DNA from: Lantana camara
Taxonomy: Eukaryota > Streptophyta > Magnoliopsida > Lamiales > Verbenaceae
Direction: 5' to 3'
NCBI GenBank assembly: GCA_037501455.1
Contig: CM074861.1
Span: 34,054,001-34,118,000 of the forward strand
Length of the DNA stretch: 64,000 nt
In this document: positions 11,201 to 23,013 of the stretch, in pieces
Position numbering within the stretch: position 1 is the stretch's first letter
Layout: every line of letters begins with the position of its first letter
Program-made: the position numbers and the translations under genes
The notes under the pieces: generated by a model
Told to the model about the DNA's origin: nothing
The model's database searches: none
What the model saw: only the letters and a program-made list of their open reading frames with translations

Positions 11201-12415
11201 AGTTAATGTTTATAATGATAAGTTAATGTTACGGGTTTTGATACGTAATGATTGTAATGTAATGTATTGGTAATGATGGGCCCCGGAGTTGTGGGTAAGG
11301 GAGACCCGGGACGGCCATGGCGTCACAGGTTAAGACCCCTGTACACATCTCCATAGTTAGTTCGGATTACTCCTGAACTCGCCAGGAGGTTTGGCGGGGG
11401 ATGGATATCCTGAGGGTTGAGAAGCTTGCACTCCCCTCGACTGTAATGGATGGTTAGGGTCGCGCAACCCTTCCATCGCCGGAGAAGGAGGTTTATGTGT
11501 AAGTATGTTTTACGTTTAATGTATTTGCTTAGTTGAGTAGTCGGAGAAGCCCAGGATAGGACTAGGTACTCGTCCCCGCCGAGTTTGAATGTATGCTCTG
11601 TTAAAGTTCGTGAAACGGGGATAGACTTAAAATTATGAGAAAATTTGGATCTTTTTGAAAGTACAAGTTAAGATACGAAATGTTTTGGTAAGATTTGAAA
11701 CGATAAGTATGTTTTGTTATGTTTGATATGTATAAATCTGTTAAGTTAAGTTTTTTCCCGTTTTGATAAGAATCCCTATATATATATGTATCACAGACAA
11801 ATTTTGGTGTGCAAAAACTATCCCTGAGTTTATGAATGGTGTGTGCTGAATGTGCTTTGCTCCTTATATATATGTGGTGTGTGTGGGTAGCCCCTCACTC
11901 AGTCCGTGTGAGTGACCCCTCTCCCATTTGGTTTTAGTGTGCAGGTGTCGCGTGGAGTTCGAGCTAGGCGGTGTGTCGTGTCCTGGAGTCTGTCGAGTCC
12001 TATGTTAGTTTGAGTCTTTTGCATTTCATATGATTCAGATTTGTATAAGTATGAATATTTGATTATGTATGCATTTTTTATTATGTTATACTTTTCAGGA
12101 CAGGCTTCTAGGGACAGACATGAACCCGTTTTCATTTATAGTTATTGTTAATATTCGAGAATAGGTATTTATGCTTGTTGAACCCGTCACTTGCTGCTTG
12201 TGTTTTATGTTTGAATATATGAATTGCTTCCGCATACGCATTCGGTTTTTTTTGTTGGTTTATTTCATTGGCAGGGTCTACGTTCCACCTAGCTTAGGTG
12301 TGTCTCTATCTGTCTCCCGTTCGCCTCTGCTTGGTTCATGTACGAGTTTCCCATCTTGTATCTGGATTGGGCTTAGGTGCAGGGGATGTGGTGACCCACC
12401 GTGCGGGGTGCTACA
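11201..12415 (+). repeat. 5' LTR of element A, 3' portion
   Basis: It matches the second part of the 3' LTR (from about 27378 to 28578) closely and ends GGGGTGCTACA directly before the primer-binding site. The left portion is cut off by the insertion of copia C. It contains the GGAGGTT-loop hairpin (11378-11398), the CAGTC hairpin (11897-11917) and the acceptor-like GTGTGCAG ending at 11944. Confidence 0.9.
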
Positions 12416-12423
12416 TCCTAAAG

Positions 12424-12435
12424 TGGTATCAGAGC
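12424..12435 (+). other. Primer-binding site of element A
   Basis: TGGTATCAGAGC, matching the initiator-Met tRNA 3' end, eight bases after the LTR. The same eight-base spacing is seen in B (24350-24363). Confidence 0.9.
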
Positions 12436-12688
12436 TTTGGGTTGCAAAACCAGGGCTCAGAATCGTGTTGTGTCGGTCTAAGTCGAACGACATAGGACAA
12501 TGTGGTTTTGTGCTTTTATTTGTGTCGTGATTTGCTATGATATGAACCGAAATTTTTTCCTTTTTGTTGATTTTATATTTTATGGTGCATTGCATTTCCT
12601 AATTGCTCCTACTTGATTCAATTATGTGCCATCTTCATGTACTAACCGACATGCATAAATCTATATTGTAGTTGTTGAGAATTTCAGG

Positions 12689-13633
12689 ATGTCACCACGT
12701 AGACAACATTTTGGTCAACCATCACATCGACATCCTTACAATCAAGGGTAAAATCATGCCGAAATGCAATCTATGAATCCGATGGCAACCTTATATCGAG
12801 ACTTCAGGACCTTCAATCCTCCCTAATTTAGAGAAGGCAATGATATCCGAGCTGAAGAGTGGCTCTCTGAAATCGAGAGCATTTTTGAAGTATGGCCGTG
12901 CAACTCTCAAAATATGACTCGCCTTGCCATATTACTTTTACAAGGACAAGAGAGACAATGGTGGAAGAGAGTTGCCCCATAAATTGAAGCAACGAATGAA
13001 GGATTGACATGGGATACCTTCGTTCAAGAGTTTAGGAGAAGGTACTTACCGGCAACTCTACGAGGTCGAAGATTTGAGGAGTTTCGTTCCCTAAAACAAG
13101 GAGATAGAATTGTCATGGAATACATTGAAAAGTTCGAGAGGTTAGGCAACTACGTGCCTCATATCATGAATGATGAAAAGATGAAGACTTGATATTTCAT
13201 GGAAGGACTTCGGGATGAGTTCAGGGAGGCCTTAATTGCGGAGAATACGAGCACGTGGGATAAAGCTATAACAAGAGCTTTACGGGTCGAAAATCGAAGA
13301 TTAACTAGGAGCAAGGAAAGAGAAGTAATGGAACCGAGAGATGAATTGGGAATTTGCGTGAATAAACAAGTAGAAGAAAGATTCCATCAACGTAGAACTC
13401 GAGCTAAGAAGGTCCGTGGGAAAAAGCATAAGACTAGAGATTATCCGAAATCAAAGAGAGAGCCCCGATCATGCGCCTATTGTGGGGGAGACAACCATAC
13501 TTATTAGGCGTGCCGGGATAGGTTGAAGAGATGTTACGCATGCGGATCATCGGAACATATTGTTTCCGACTGTGAGCAATCGAGAGCGAACAAGCAAGGG
13601 ATACGTGAGCAAAAGCTCCAATTTGGAAACTGA
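12689..13633 (+). pseudogene. gag of element A (gypsy type), broken by five stops
   Basis: One frame of 314 codons runs from ATG 12689 to TGA 13631, with in-frame stops at 12749, 12824, 12980, 13190 and 13505. The reading shows a retrotransposon Gag core (EEWLSEIESIF, QWWKRVAP, TWDTFVQEFRRRYLP, FRSLKQGDRIVMEY, FERLGNYVPHI) and two C-terminal CCHC zinc knuckles. The first (CAYCGGDNHTY) is cut by the stop at 13505; the second, CYACGSSEHIVSDC, is whole. Gag would package RNA in the particle. All five stops can come from Gln or Arg codons by one C-to-T change. It resembles the gag of element B but is clearly diverged. Confidence 0.88.
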
Positions 13634-15618
13634 CATGAACCCGGGGATGGAGGTAATTGTATACATGGCATGTGCATCCATGACATATTTAAAATTTTGC
13701 ACTTATTTAATTGTTGTGCTGTAATTGCTATTTTTTTTTTAACATCCTTGAATGCTTGAGTGGAAGTTATGTGATGCATTTCATCTGCAGTTTAACCCAA
13801 CATGCACATTTAGTGTTTGCTTGATAGGATGTTGCTTCCTTCAATCTCCAAGTTGGGTTATGTGAAATTAGAAGGGGTGGTCAGAGTAAGGGTCGAAATT
13901 GGGGACCCCCTCTTGAGATCGGGTTGAAGATTGTAGGATGTTATGAAGAAGGTGTTGAAGGGTATTGGTTTGGGAAGTCTACAAACAGGATTGAAGATTC
14001 AAGGGAATTGGAATCCACTTTGAATGAGAGCTAATTTCCCCAAGGAGGTACTATGATGAAAGTGCCGAAAAGGGAACTAATTAATCCAAGAGGGACATTG
14101 TGGAGAACTCTACTAATGGGAATAGGATAGAATTAATCAAAATCTCGGGGCATGGGGATTGACTTATTTTTCAACCTTGCCCTTGAAGAAGAGATCCGAG
14201 GAGAATTAATAGGAGACTTTGATCAGACTTTTGAAGGACTTCATAGAATCAAAATAAAGGTCTTTAATGAAGAGTTGGGATAAGGGCGAAATGACACGAA
14301 GCAATATGGCAATGAAGAGTGGTACTCGGGTAAGGAGGAACTTGGGAGCGAATTGATGTAGTAGTTAGGAACATCAGGTTACCTAACATTATGGTAAATG
14401 CGAGGAAATGTCTCCAGATTAAAGGAAGAGTTCGATGAGAATCTAGGTTCGAGGAATAACGGGGGTATGAGAATTAATCCATGACAATCAATTAAGGAGA
14501 AACATCAAGGATTTGAATGGAAGTTCAATTCGGGACTTGGAGATCGATACGACCAATTAAAATTCAAGGGAGCAAGGCCAATCCTTGAAATTCCTACGAG
14601 ACTTCGGATGTACTTCTCCTAGATTCCACGAAAAGAGTAGTGTTAAATATGAGAATCGGCATCATACTTTAGAACACCTCAACGAACAGGAATTATGATT
14701 ACAAGATAATACCTCTTCTTTAGGATTTCTACAAGCAAGTGTTCGAGTGAAGAAATCCGAGCCATAAGGCAGTTGGTGATGAAGTAGAGCTAGAGGAATT
14801 CAATTCGTGGGAATGATAACAAGACTACGAGAACACTTAAGAGTGCTAGGTTGGGTTAAGAAAATTCTGAGGAGAGGCAGCACCTATGAGATGAAAACCG
14901 GGGTGAGACTAGCAGCACAAAATACGTTGGGAACTTCGAGGCATGATGGGGTAATATCTGAAGATCAAAAGCTAAATAAGGAATGGAAGGTGGGATAGTT
15001 ACTACGACATCGGTACACATTGGTAATTCAAGAATAACAACGAGGATGAAAGAACTTCAACAACGTTTCGAGCATTGATCAATCACTAACAAATGAGATT
15101 CCCCCCACATCGGTGAAAGGTACCTTGAACATACATATCACGTGCATCATGTATTTTAATCTTGTTTTGTGTTTTGAGTGTTCGAGAGTGTTGCTTCGGT
15201 AAGATGAGGGTCGAGCTTTGCAACGATTCAACAAGCCTCTTCGAAGAGTCATAGATGTAAGAGGAGAGTTCGGATGTTGGCGCTTCGGACTTCGGAGCAT
15301 GGACTAGGATGAGATTTGCTTAGAGCTTGGTAAAGTGGTGTGAGTTGTAGCTACGCCCTTCGAGAGAACACCGAGCTCGAGATTTGACTGAAATGAACTC
15401 AAACAGTGAAGGTTAAATCTACTTTAGACCCTCTATATCGTGCGAGTCGATCGAGCAATTCAAATGACCGGATCGATTTGAAGATTCAAACCCCTTGTGC
15501 TTGAAGACCTTTCTCGAGCTAACCCTCATCGGAACGTCATGAACCTCGAACTTAGGTGAATACAAAAAGTTGTTCGAGCTTGAAACTCAAGCAGGCGAAC
15601 CTGGGGACTAGGTTCTCT
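13634..15618 (+). other. Non-coding interior of element A
   Basis: About 2 kb with no recognisable domain. I looked for RT (FIDD/YVDD-like), RNase H and integrase motifs and saw none. The plus strand is purine-rich from about 13850 to 15100. The only open frames are short, such as 14807-14998, and have no family features. Confidence 0.65.
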
Positions 15619-15632
15619 TAAGGGGGGGAGTT
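15619..15632 (+). other. Polypurine tract of element A
   Basis: TAAGGGGGGGAGTT directly before the LTR start TGTAACACCC at 15633; it marks the plus-strand primer site for second-strand synthesis. Confidence 0.85.
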
Positions 15633-17599
15633 TGTAACACCCAGTCTCCTGGGCAAGCCAGGTATGTAGTCTTGGGAGAGTTTAATTTAGTAATTATGTG
15701 ATTTGCATGCCTTACGTGTTAATTTGTAATTTATTTTAGTTATGTGCGCATTAGAATTTAATTAATTGTACTTGGACTCAATCGTCCAATATTTGCAAAT
15801 TAGGGACCTAATTATAATTAGGATGTTTTTAGCCCTCGTGGCTACCTTGAGCTTGGGATTCGAATTCAAATTCCAACCTTATCATTGAATTCGTTTCGGT
15901 GATTAGGATTTAATGAATTAACCTTTTATTTCTAAAGCCATTTGATCACCCTACCGTTTTAAAAGTCGATCCTAATGGACCGGATACCGTTTGACCATAC
16001 CCGTGTAACCGACCCATTTCAGCCCTTAAAGGGCTGAAAATATCAGCCATCTCTCTCCCCATTTTCACATATCAAGAGGAGAGGAGAGGAGAGAAGGAAG
16101 AAGCCTCCCCCCCCTTTAGCCTAAAAGCTTTGGCTTGAGCTTGTGCCCCGTCCGACCATCCGATCGAAGAACCAAGGTAACCATTGTATTCCTCTCGCTA
16201 CGTGCTTTGATTCTACGTGTATTTTGTGGTATGAGTCCTTGTCTTTGTGGCTATTTGGGGAAGATGATGAATAGTGCCGGGTTTGGGATTTGGTATGTTC
16301 GGGTTGGTTTCGGGTGACCTAACTTGCATTTATGTGATCTACGTTTATGTGATCTACGTGTTATACTTGCTTCGTGGTATGAATTTTGGGGTGTTTCGTA
16401 GTTGGTTGGGGTTGTTTTGATGTTTTGTTACTGTTCCCGACGCCATGGGCTACGAGCTTGGTCGCGCCCGCGACGGAATTATGCATAAAAATGGTCGCGG
16501 GGTCCAGGAGATGCCTCTGTTTTGCCTTCGCGGCCGCGACTGGTTTCTTGTGCAATTTTGTCGCGCCCGCGCAAACCTCATATGTGCTCCGTTTTGGCTG
16601 ATATTTGGACTGTAGAAACCTTTTTGAGTGAATCACCTTAAAATTCGTTCTAGATTCTGAGATATAACCGTTTGAATTTTGTGTCGCCACTTCGCCGAGA
16701 TTTTGCAATGGTCCAACTTCAAACTTACGCCATTTTCGCCTCGATTTGAACCATGGTTCGAGCCACCTACCATTTGCAATATCTATATGTCTAGTTTCAT
16801 TTCCATGAAACAAAACTTAATTCTCGTTTCTCAAACTCAATTTATGATCTTTTTTCTACAGTTTGTCCCTTCCGGAAATTACCAGCTTTTGCCCATTTTT
16901 GCTCTGAACCATTTCTTATGCTTTTCTTCCGCTTTTCTTTCACCTTCCGAAATAGTTCCTAACTTGTTTTAACTTGTGTATGTGTATGTATTTATTCTTT
17001 TTATGCATTTTATGTTTCATAAGTAATGTGACTTGTTTGCACGAATCGCATATGCGCGTTGTTAGGCGTTTAGATGCTTCATTACGCATTAATTGTGTAC
17101 ATGAACATGCTTTAATACATATTATGAATTTGTTAGGCTATGATATGTTTGTTTTTTCATGTCTTGCATGACTTTGATACGTGTATGAGCTTTGACTAAG
17201 TATTTGCATCTCTTACGTGATTAAGCATACGCCGTGCGTCTATATGGTTGTGCGTCTATATGGTTCATCCTCGGGTCTAAGTCTTGCATTTTGTCTTTAG
17301 TTTGTCCAGGTGCACCCAGGGTGGTGTTTTGTGATCTGAGATGATTCCGGGGTGAATCATTTGTCTTCATTCTTAGCCACGTCGGTGTAAGGTGAGGTTA
17401 GGTTATAGTTAAACCCTATGAAACGTGCCCGTTTTCTATGCATGCGAACTATGACCTTAAGTATAAGTAAATATGTGCGAAATATGTATGTTATGAATTT
17501 GTTAAGCCTTTGCAAGTATAATGAGCTATGTACGCTTGTTTCAATTTGTTAATGTACTCGTTCAGTGTTGCAACATTGGACCACGCTTCAAACCGTGTG
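15633..17599 (+). repeat. 3' LTR of element A, first part
   Basis: It begins TGTAACACCCAG after the polypurine tract and runs to the insertion point of element B. It contains a C/T- and purine-rich leader region (16040-16170), a donor-like CCAAG|GTAACC at 16177 and a GC palindrome array (about 16460-16575, TCGCGGCCGCGA and relatives). The remainder of the LTR follows B at 27297-28578, giving a total length of about 3.25 kb. Confidence 0.9.
16460..16575. repeat. GC-rich palindrome array in the LTR of A
   Basis: Copies include GGTCGCGCCCGCGACGG, TTCGCGGCCGCGACTGG and TGTCGCGCCCGCGCA. They sit 0.8-0.95 kb into the LTR, like the arrays in B, E, G and H. Confidence 0.75.
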
Positions 17600-19625
17600 T
17601 GTAACGCCCGAGGGCGAGACGTCACATCCCCCGCACCATGACCTGACCCGTATATGAAATGAATTTCCATACACGTGCCCAATCATAGCGAACGGGGACA
17701 TACACACTCGCTAAGCCAGGCGGGACTAACCTTCAACGCGACCCCCAACAACAAACAAAGTAACATAACAGTGGAAGCAATAATTCATATACCACATATC
17801 GAGCTATATGCTCTATGTACCAACAGTTAATGTTCAAGTACGATCAATACAGCTAATATATACATGTACGCTCTCAATCATATACAATATCCAACAAGAT
17901 CATGAAGTACAAACATATGTGTGTAATACAAAAGAAATGCTAGACACCATGCAAGACTCTCTCAGACTCGTATCCTGCCTGGCATCCCTTCTTGCAAAAA
18001 GAAATGAAACAACTCCGGGTTCAGTCTTAGACAGACTGGTGGGTATAAAATAGGCATAATATCATAATAAGGCAGAATTAAACACATACATGCAAGTTAT
18101 AATCCTAACTGAGGTTTTTAGAACATTCACCCAAGCAGGTGAAATCAAGAAATCATCAGGTGGGATTATAACATTCACGAATATAAACATTAAAGAGTTT
18201 TCCCAAAGATGCCAATTCAAATGACACGGCCGTGTTGCATCTTCAAAGAATTTGGACACTGCTGTGTCCGAATTTTAGAAAATAATTTTTGTAAGTCGAA
18301 CATGTGATACGACCGTGTTGAATTTTCAAAGCATTTGGACACGGCTGTATCCAATTTTCAAAAAATATTTTACGCAAGTCGAACGTCCAACATGGCCGTG
18401 TCCGTTTTCAGTTCAAAGCTGACACGGCCGTCTCAGCTTTTCGTCTTGAGATGAAAAACAGAGCAGAAGCTCTGTTTCTACGAGGGAAAAGCTTTGCAAA
18501 ACAGGGCAGCCATAAAGAAGCTCTTATACCACATCTAGACAAGTATTCAAGCCACAAAACTCATGCTAATCATATAACTCATTCATATTTACAAGAATTC
18601 ATGCCTAAAGTTGGCAAAAGACCACCCAAACTCAAGCTTTCAACCATGGAAGCTTCATGCTTCATTAATGGCAACTCATGCTCCAACTCTCAAACCTTAA
18701 ATTTAAGCATGTAAAAATGATAGAAAGCTTATAAGAATCATCGATCATGCCTCAAATCTCACTTTAAATCATGAAAACCAATTATCAAGAAGCAAACCCC
18801 AAATAAGCTATTCATGCCCTTATTCAAAACACATAAATTCCCAACTTCTATCAAGCCTCACTCAGATGAAAAGATAGGGGAGAAGATGGAGATTACAAAT
18901 CCTAACTCACCTTAGAAAAAGATCGGATGGAAGTTAAACTTGAGCTCAAAGTTTGGTTGATCAAAATGGAGGTTTTCTTCTTGCATCTTGAGGAGCTGCA
19001 ATGATCGATCAAATGGAAGCATGAGGAAGATATGGGAAGCAATCTCTGATCTTTAGAATCATTCGGGTAGGGTTCGGGTCGATCCAAGTCCGATTCGTTT
19101 AAGAAAAATGGTTCGAAACAAGTTATAACGTCGAGGCTATGGAAAGGTTCTTCATCGGAGGTTCGATTAATATCAAAAAGGTATAAAGTCAAGTTTAAAG
19201 GATAGGTATCGTCGAAACAAGTTCAACGCTGAAGACGGATCTCGATTTCGAGGTTCGGAGCTCAAGATATCGCGAAAACTGTTCAGGGTTGCCTATTATA
19301 CAAATAGGTCCCCAAACTTTCAAAAAGTGGCAATTAAGCCCAAGCTCAATTTTCAATTGAGTCCAAAACTTTCAAATAAGTTGCAATTAAACCCTTGGAT
19401 CACACGAAACACCTAATTTCATTCAATCACTACCACATTCACGAAATTCACATTTCCACAATTTCTTTCATGTATTCATAGCTCACATTGGAATTCATAT
19501 GAAATTTAAACAAATAATTCAAATTATAAACGAATTTAAACAAATAACCAAAATATAAAATCATATACTTAAATTAAATACGCACATACCACTTACCTGC
19601 ACGTGTGAAATCGCGGGGCGTTACA
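17600..19625 (-). repeat. 3' LTR of element B, with internal deletion
   Basis: It begins TGTAACGCCCGAGG and ends GGGCGTTACA. It aligns with the 5' LTR except for about 894 bp missing at about 18180 (5' LTR positions about 24946-25843). The lost piece contained the GGAG-loop hairpin; the palindrome array (18223-18440) and the CAGTC hairpin (18020-18043) remain. Confidence 0.92.
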
Positions 19626-19639
19626 ACCTCTCCCCCTTC
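19626..19639 (-). other. Polypurine tract of element B
   Basis: The minus strand reads TGAAGGGGGAGAGGT directly before the 3' LTR, as expected for the plus-strand primer. Confidence 0.85.
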
Positions 19640-19659
19640 AAGAGAATCCGTCCTCGGAT

Positions 19660-22600
19660 TCATTGCTCGTTCGGAAATAATTCGGGATAGAACTTTCTCG
19701 TTTTATCCTCGGTTTCCCACGTGACTTCCTCCGTCTTATCACTTCGCCATAATACTTTGACTAAGAGAAAATGTCTGTTCCGAAGTTCTTGAAATTTCCG
19801 ATCCAGAATCTTAACTGGTATCTGAACAAAAGTAAGATTCGGTTCAAGTTCAATTTCTTCAACTGGTATCACTGCCGAATCATCGGGGTAATATTTCCGA
19901 AGTTGTGATACATGGAAGACATTATGAATACCCGTTAAACTTGGAGGTAAATCCAATCGGTAGGTTGTATCCCCGATTCTCTCCAGGATCTCATAGGGTC
20001 CCAAATACTCTGGATTCAGTTTTCCTCAATTTCCAATTCTAGTGAATCCTTTACGAGGTGAAGCTTTCAGAAATACTCTATTCCCAACTTCGAATTCAAG
20101 ATCTTTCCTTCGATTATTTGCATAACTTTTCTGTCGATCTTGAGCTGCTTTCATCCGTTGCCGAATAACTTGAACCCTTTCGATAACATCCTGAATAGCT
20201 TTGGAGGGTTTCTCTGTCTTTTCCCCCCTTTTCACACCTTCCTGCTTGGTCCATTTCCATTCTTCTAAATCAAAGAATAACGGGGATCGACACTTCCTTC
20301 CGTAGAGAAACTCATACGGTGCCATCTCTATCGAAGCTTGATAACTGTTATTGTAGGTGAACTCAGGCAGTGGTAACTGTTCATTCCATGAATTCGAAAA
20401 ATCTAACGCACAAGCCCTTAGCATATCTTCAAGATATCTGATTAGTCTCTCGGATTGCCCGTCGGTCTGTGGATGAAAAGTTGTACTAAACTAAAGCTTG
20501 GTCCCCAAACATTTCTGCAATTCTTGCCAAAATTTAGAAGTGAACCTCGGATCCCTATCTGGGACAATGCTAACTGGTACCCCGTGTAGACGAACAATTT
20601 TATTACAATACTTCTTGGCCAACTTGTTTATCTTATCTGACATCCGAATTGCAAGAAAATGTGCTGACTTAGTTAATCTGTCCACGATTACCCAAATTCC
20701 ATCAAATCCACCCTTTACTCGTGGTAAACCCGCGACAAAATCCATTGCTATCTGTTCCCATTTCCACTCTGGAATAGGCAATGGTTGTAACAATCCTGAC
20801 GGTTTCTGATGCTCAGCTTTCACTAACTGACAAGTCAGACACTATTTTACATAATTCACCACATCTCTCTTTAATCCGTTCCACTAATAATACTGTTTCA
20901 AATCCCGATACATCTTGTTCCCACTAGGATGCACTGAATAAGCAGTTTTATGAGCTTTATCCAAAATAACCCTTTTCAACTCCGTTGGAACTACCACTCT
21001 ACTTTTGAACCGGAAGATTCCCATGTCATCAAACCCAAAAGGACATTCAGGGTCCAATCGAGCCTTTTCTATCAACTTCTGAATCTCAGTATCAGTCCTT
21101 TGTGCTTCAAATATCTGTTGTCTTAATCCTGGCTGTACTGTGATATTAGAGATACGAGCTTTTACTTTAGCCAGCTCTATTGGTTGTCCAATATTTACCT
21201 TTAAATTAGACACACTAGCCTTCCTGCACAATGCATCCGCGACCACGTTAGCCTTACCTGGATGATACTTAATCACGTAATCATAGTCCTCGAGAGTTTC
21301 CATCCACCGTCGCTGTCTCCTATTCAAATCTTTCTGTGAAAACAAATACTGAAGACTTTTGTGATTGGTAAAAATCTCAAAAGAAGTTCCATACAGATAA
21401 TGTCTCCACTTCCCTAAGGCAAAAATTACCGCTGCAAGTTCAAGGTCGTGAGTGGGATAATTCTTCTCATGCTCTTTCAATTTCCTAGAGGCATAAGCAA
21501 TTACTCTCCCATTCTGCATTAAAACACAACCCAAGCCTTCATGGGAAGCATCGGTATACACCACAAACCCTTCAATACCTTTCGGAAGTGCTAATATCGG
21601 TGCGGAAGTTAGCTTATCTTTCAAAAGCTGAAAACTAGCTTCACACTTCTTATCCCATTTAAACTGAACCTCTTTCTTGGTTAGTCGGGTCAATGGATCT
21701 GCAATCTTAGAGAAGTCTTTAACAAATCTTAGATAATAACCGGCTAACCCCAAGAAACTTCGAATCTCGGAGACATTCTTAGGACTCTGCCACTGTGAAA
21801 CTACCTCTATTTTTGAAGGATCTACTTCCAATCCTTTGCTCGAAATAATGTGACCCAAGAAACTCACCCTGTCAATCCAGAACTCACATTTACTAAACTT
21901 TGTATAAAGCTGATTATCCCTCAAAGTCTCCAACACCAGCCTAAGATGACGAGCATGATCCTCTTCCGACCTCGAATATACCAAAATATCATCAATGAAG
22001 ATTACCACAAACTTATTAAGATAAGGACGGAAAATTCGATGTATCATATCCATAAAAGCTGCCGGAGCATTGGTTAACCCAAATGGCATCACCACAAACT
22101 CATAATGTCCATACCGGGTATTAAATCCTGTCTTAGGAATATCTTCCTCCTTAATCTTTAACTGATAATATCCCTGCCTTAAATCGAGTTTAGAATACAC
22201 CCTTGACCCTTGTAGCATATAAAACAAATCTTCTATATGAGGCAAAGGATATTTATTCTTTACAGTCATCCGATTTAACTCCCGGTAATCAATACACATC
22301 CTCAAAGTTCCATCCTTCTTCTTAACAAATAGAACTGGCGTGCCCCATGGTGATGAACTCGGTCGAATATAACCATTCTTAAGAAGATCTTCCAACTGAA
22401 CCTTTAACTCCTGTAACTCTGCCGGTGCCATTCGGTAAGGAGTCTTAGGATAAGGTTCAGATCCCGGTTATAAATCTATTACAAACTCAATCTCTCTATC
22501 CGGAGGTAGAGAACCCAAAACTTCTGGAAATACCTCAAGATATTCCCTTACTACTTCTGTTTCTTCAAGTTTCGCTTGATCTTTCGGCTTATTCAAAATA

Positions 22601-22989
22601 TAAGCAATATATCCTTTAGCTCCATTCCTTACCAACTTATGAGCTTCAGTGAATGATAAGAGAGGTGCAATCCTTGAATCTTTGCCCACTGTTACTTCTT
22701 CCCCCAACTTAACCTTCTTAGTAAAACAGTCAACCGAAGCATGATATCGAAATAACCAGTCCATTCCCAGAATAACCCCATATCTGTTCATAGGCATCAC
22801 TACCAAGTCTGCTTGATAACCCCGGCCTTCAAACCCAATCACACAATCTCTGACCACCTGATCCGTCTCAAGACTTCCACCCAAAGGTGAACTCACCACA
22901 TAACAAGCATTTAAACACGTAACAGCCAAGCACAAAGTAGCAACTAATTTACAAGAAATAAAGGAATGAGTAGCTCCAGGGTCAAACAA
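19660..22989 (-). pseudogene. pol of element B: protease, RT, RNase H, integrase, chromodomain (broken)
   Basis: Minus-strand pol in pieces separated by stops at 22468, 20884, 20842, 20491 and 20026. Protease (22989-22468) has DPGATHSFIS where DSG or DTG is usual. RT (from 22431) shows [29 protein letters not shown] and FIDDILVYS (residues 145-148). RNase H has D294 (YTDAS), E331 and D399, but the third acidic residue in the TDHKS motif is Asn356 (codon 21364-21366). Integrase has an HHCC-type zinc region (about 20830-20960), the core residues DFV, DRDPRFTS and QSERLI, and the GPYEILERIG region. The end (19660-19800) resembles a chromodomain (VKVLWRSDKTEEVTWE), which in this group binds modified histones to direct integration. 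It is not active as it stands. Confidence 0.93.
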
Positions 22990-23013
22990 TGCGTGTATGT
23001 TCGTGTTATGGAT

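Noticed and set aside
12171..12530. Frames around the end of the 5' LTR of A and its counterpart at 28416-28676
   Set aside because: They cross the LTR boundary and primer-binding site and have no domain features.
13634..15618. A decayed pol in element A
   Set aside because: No RT, RNase H or integrase motif could be read in any frame, unlike B and D, where they are readable despite stops.
18451..18714. Similar 87-94 codon frames at 18451-18714 and 26096-26380
   Set aside because: They are the same antisense stretch of the two LTRs of element B, kept by LTR identity rather than coding selection.
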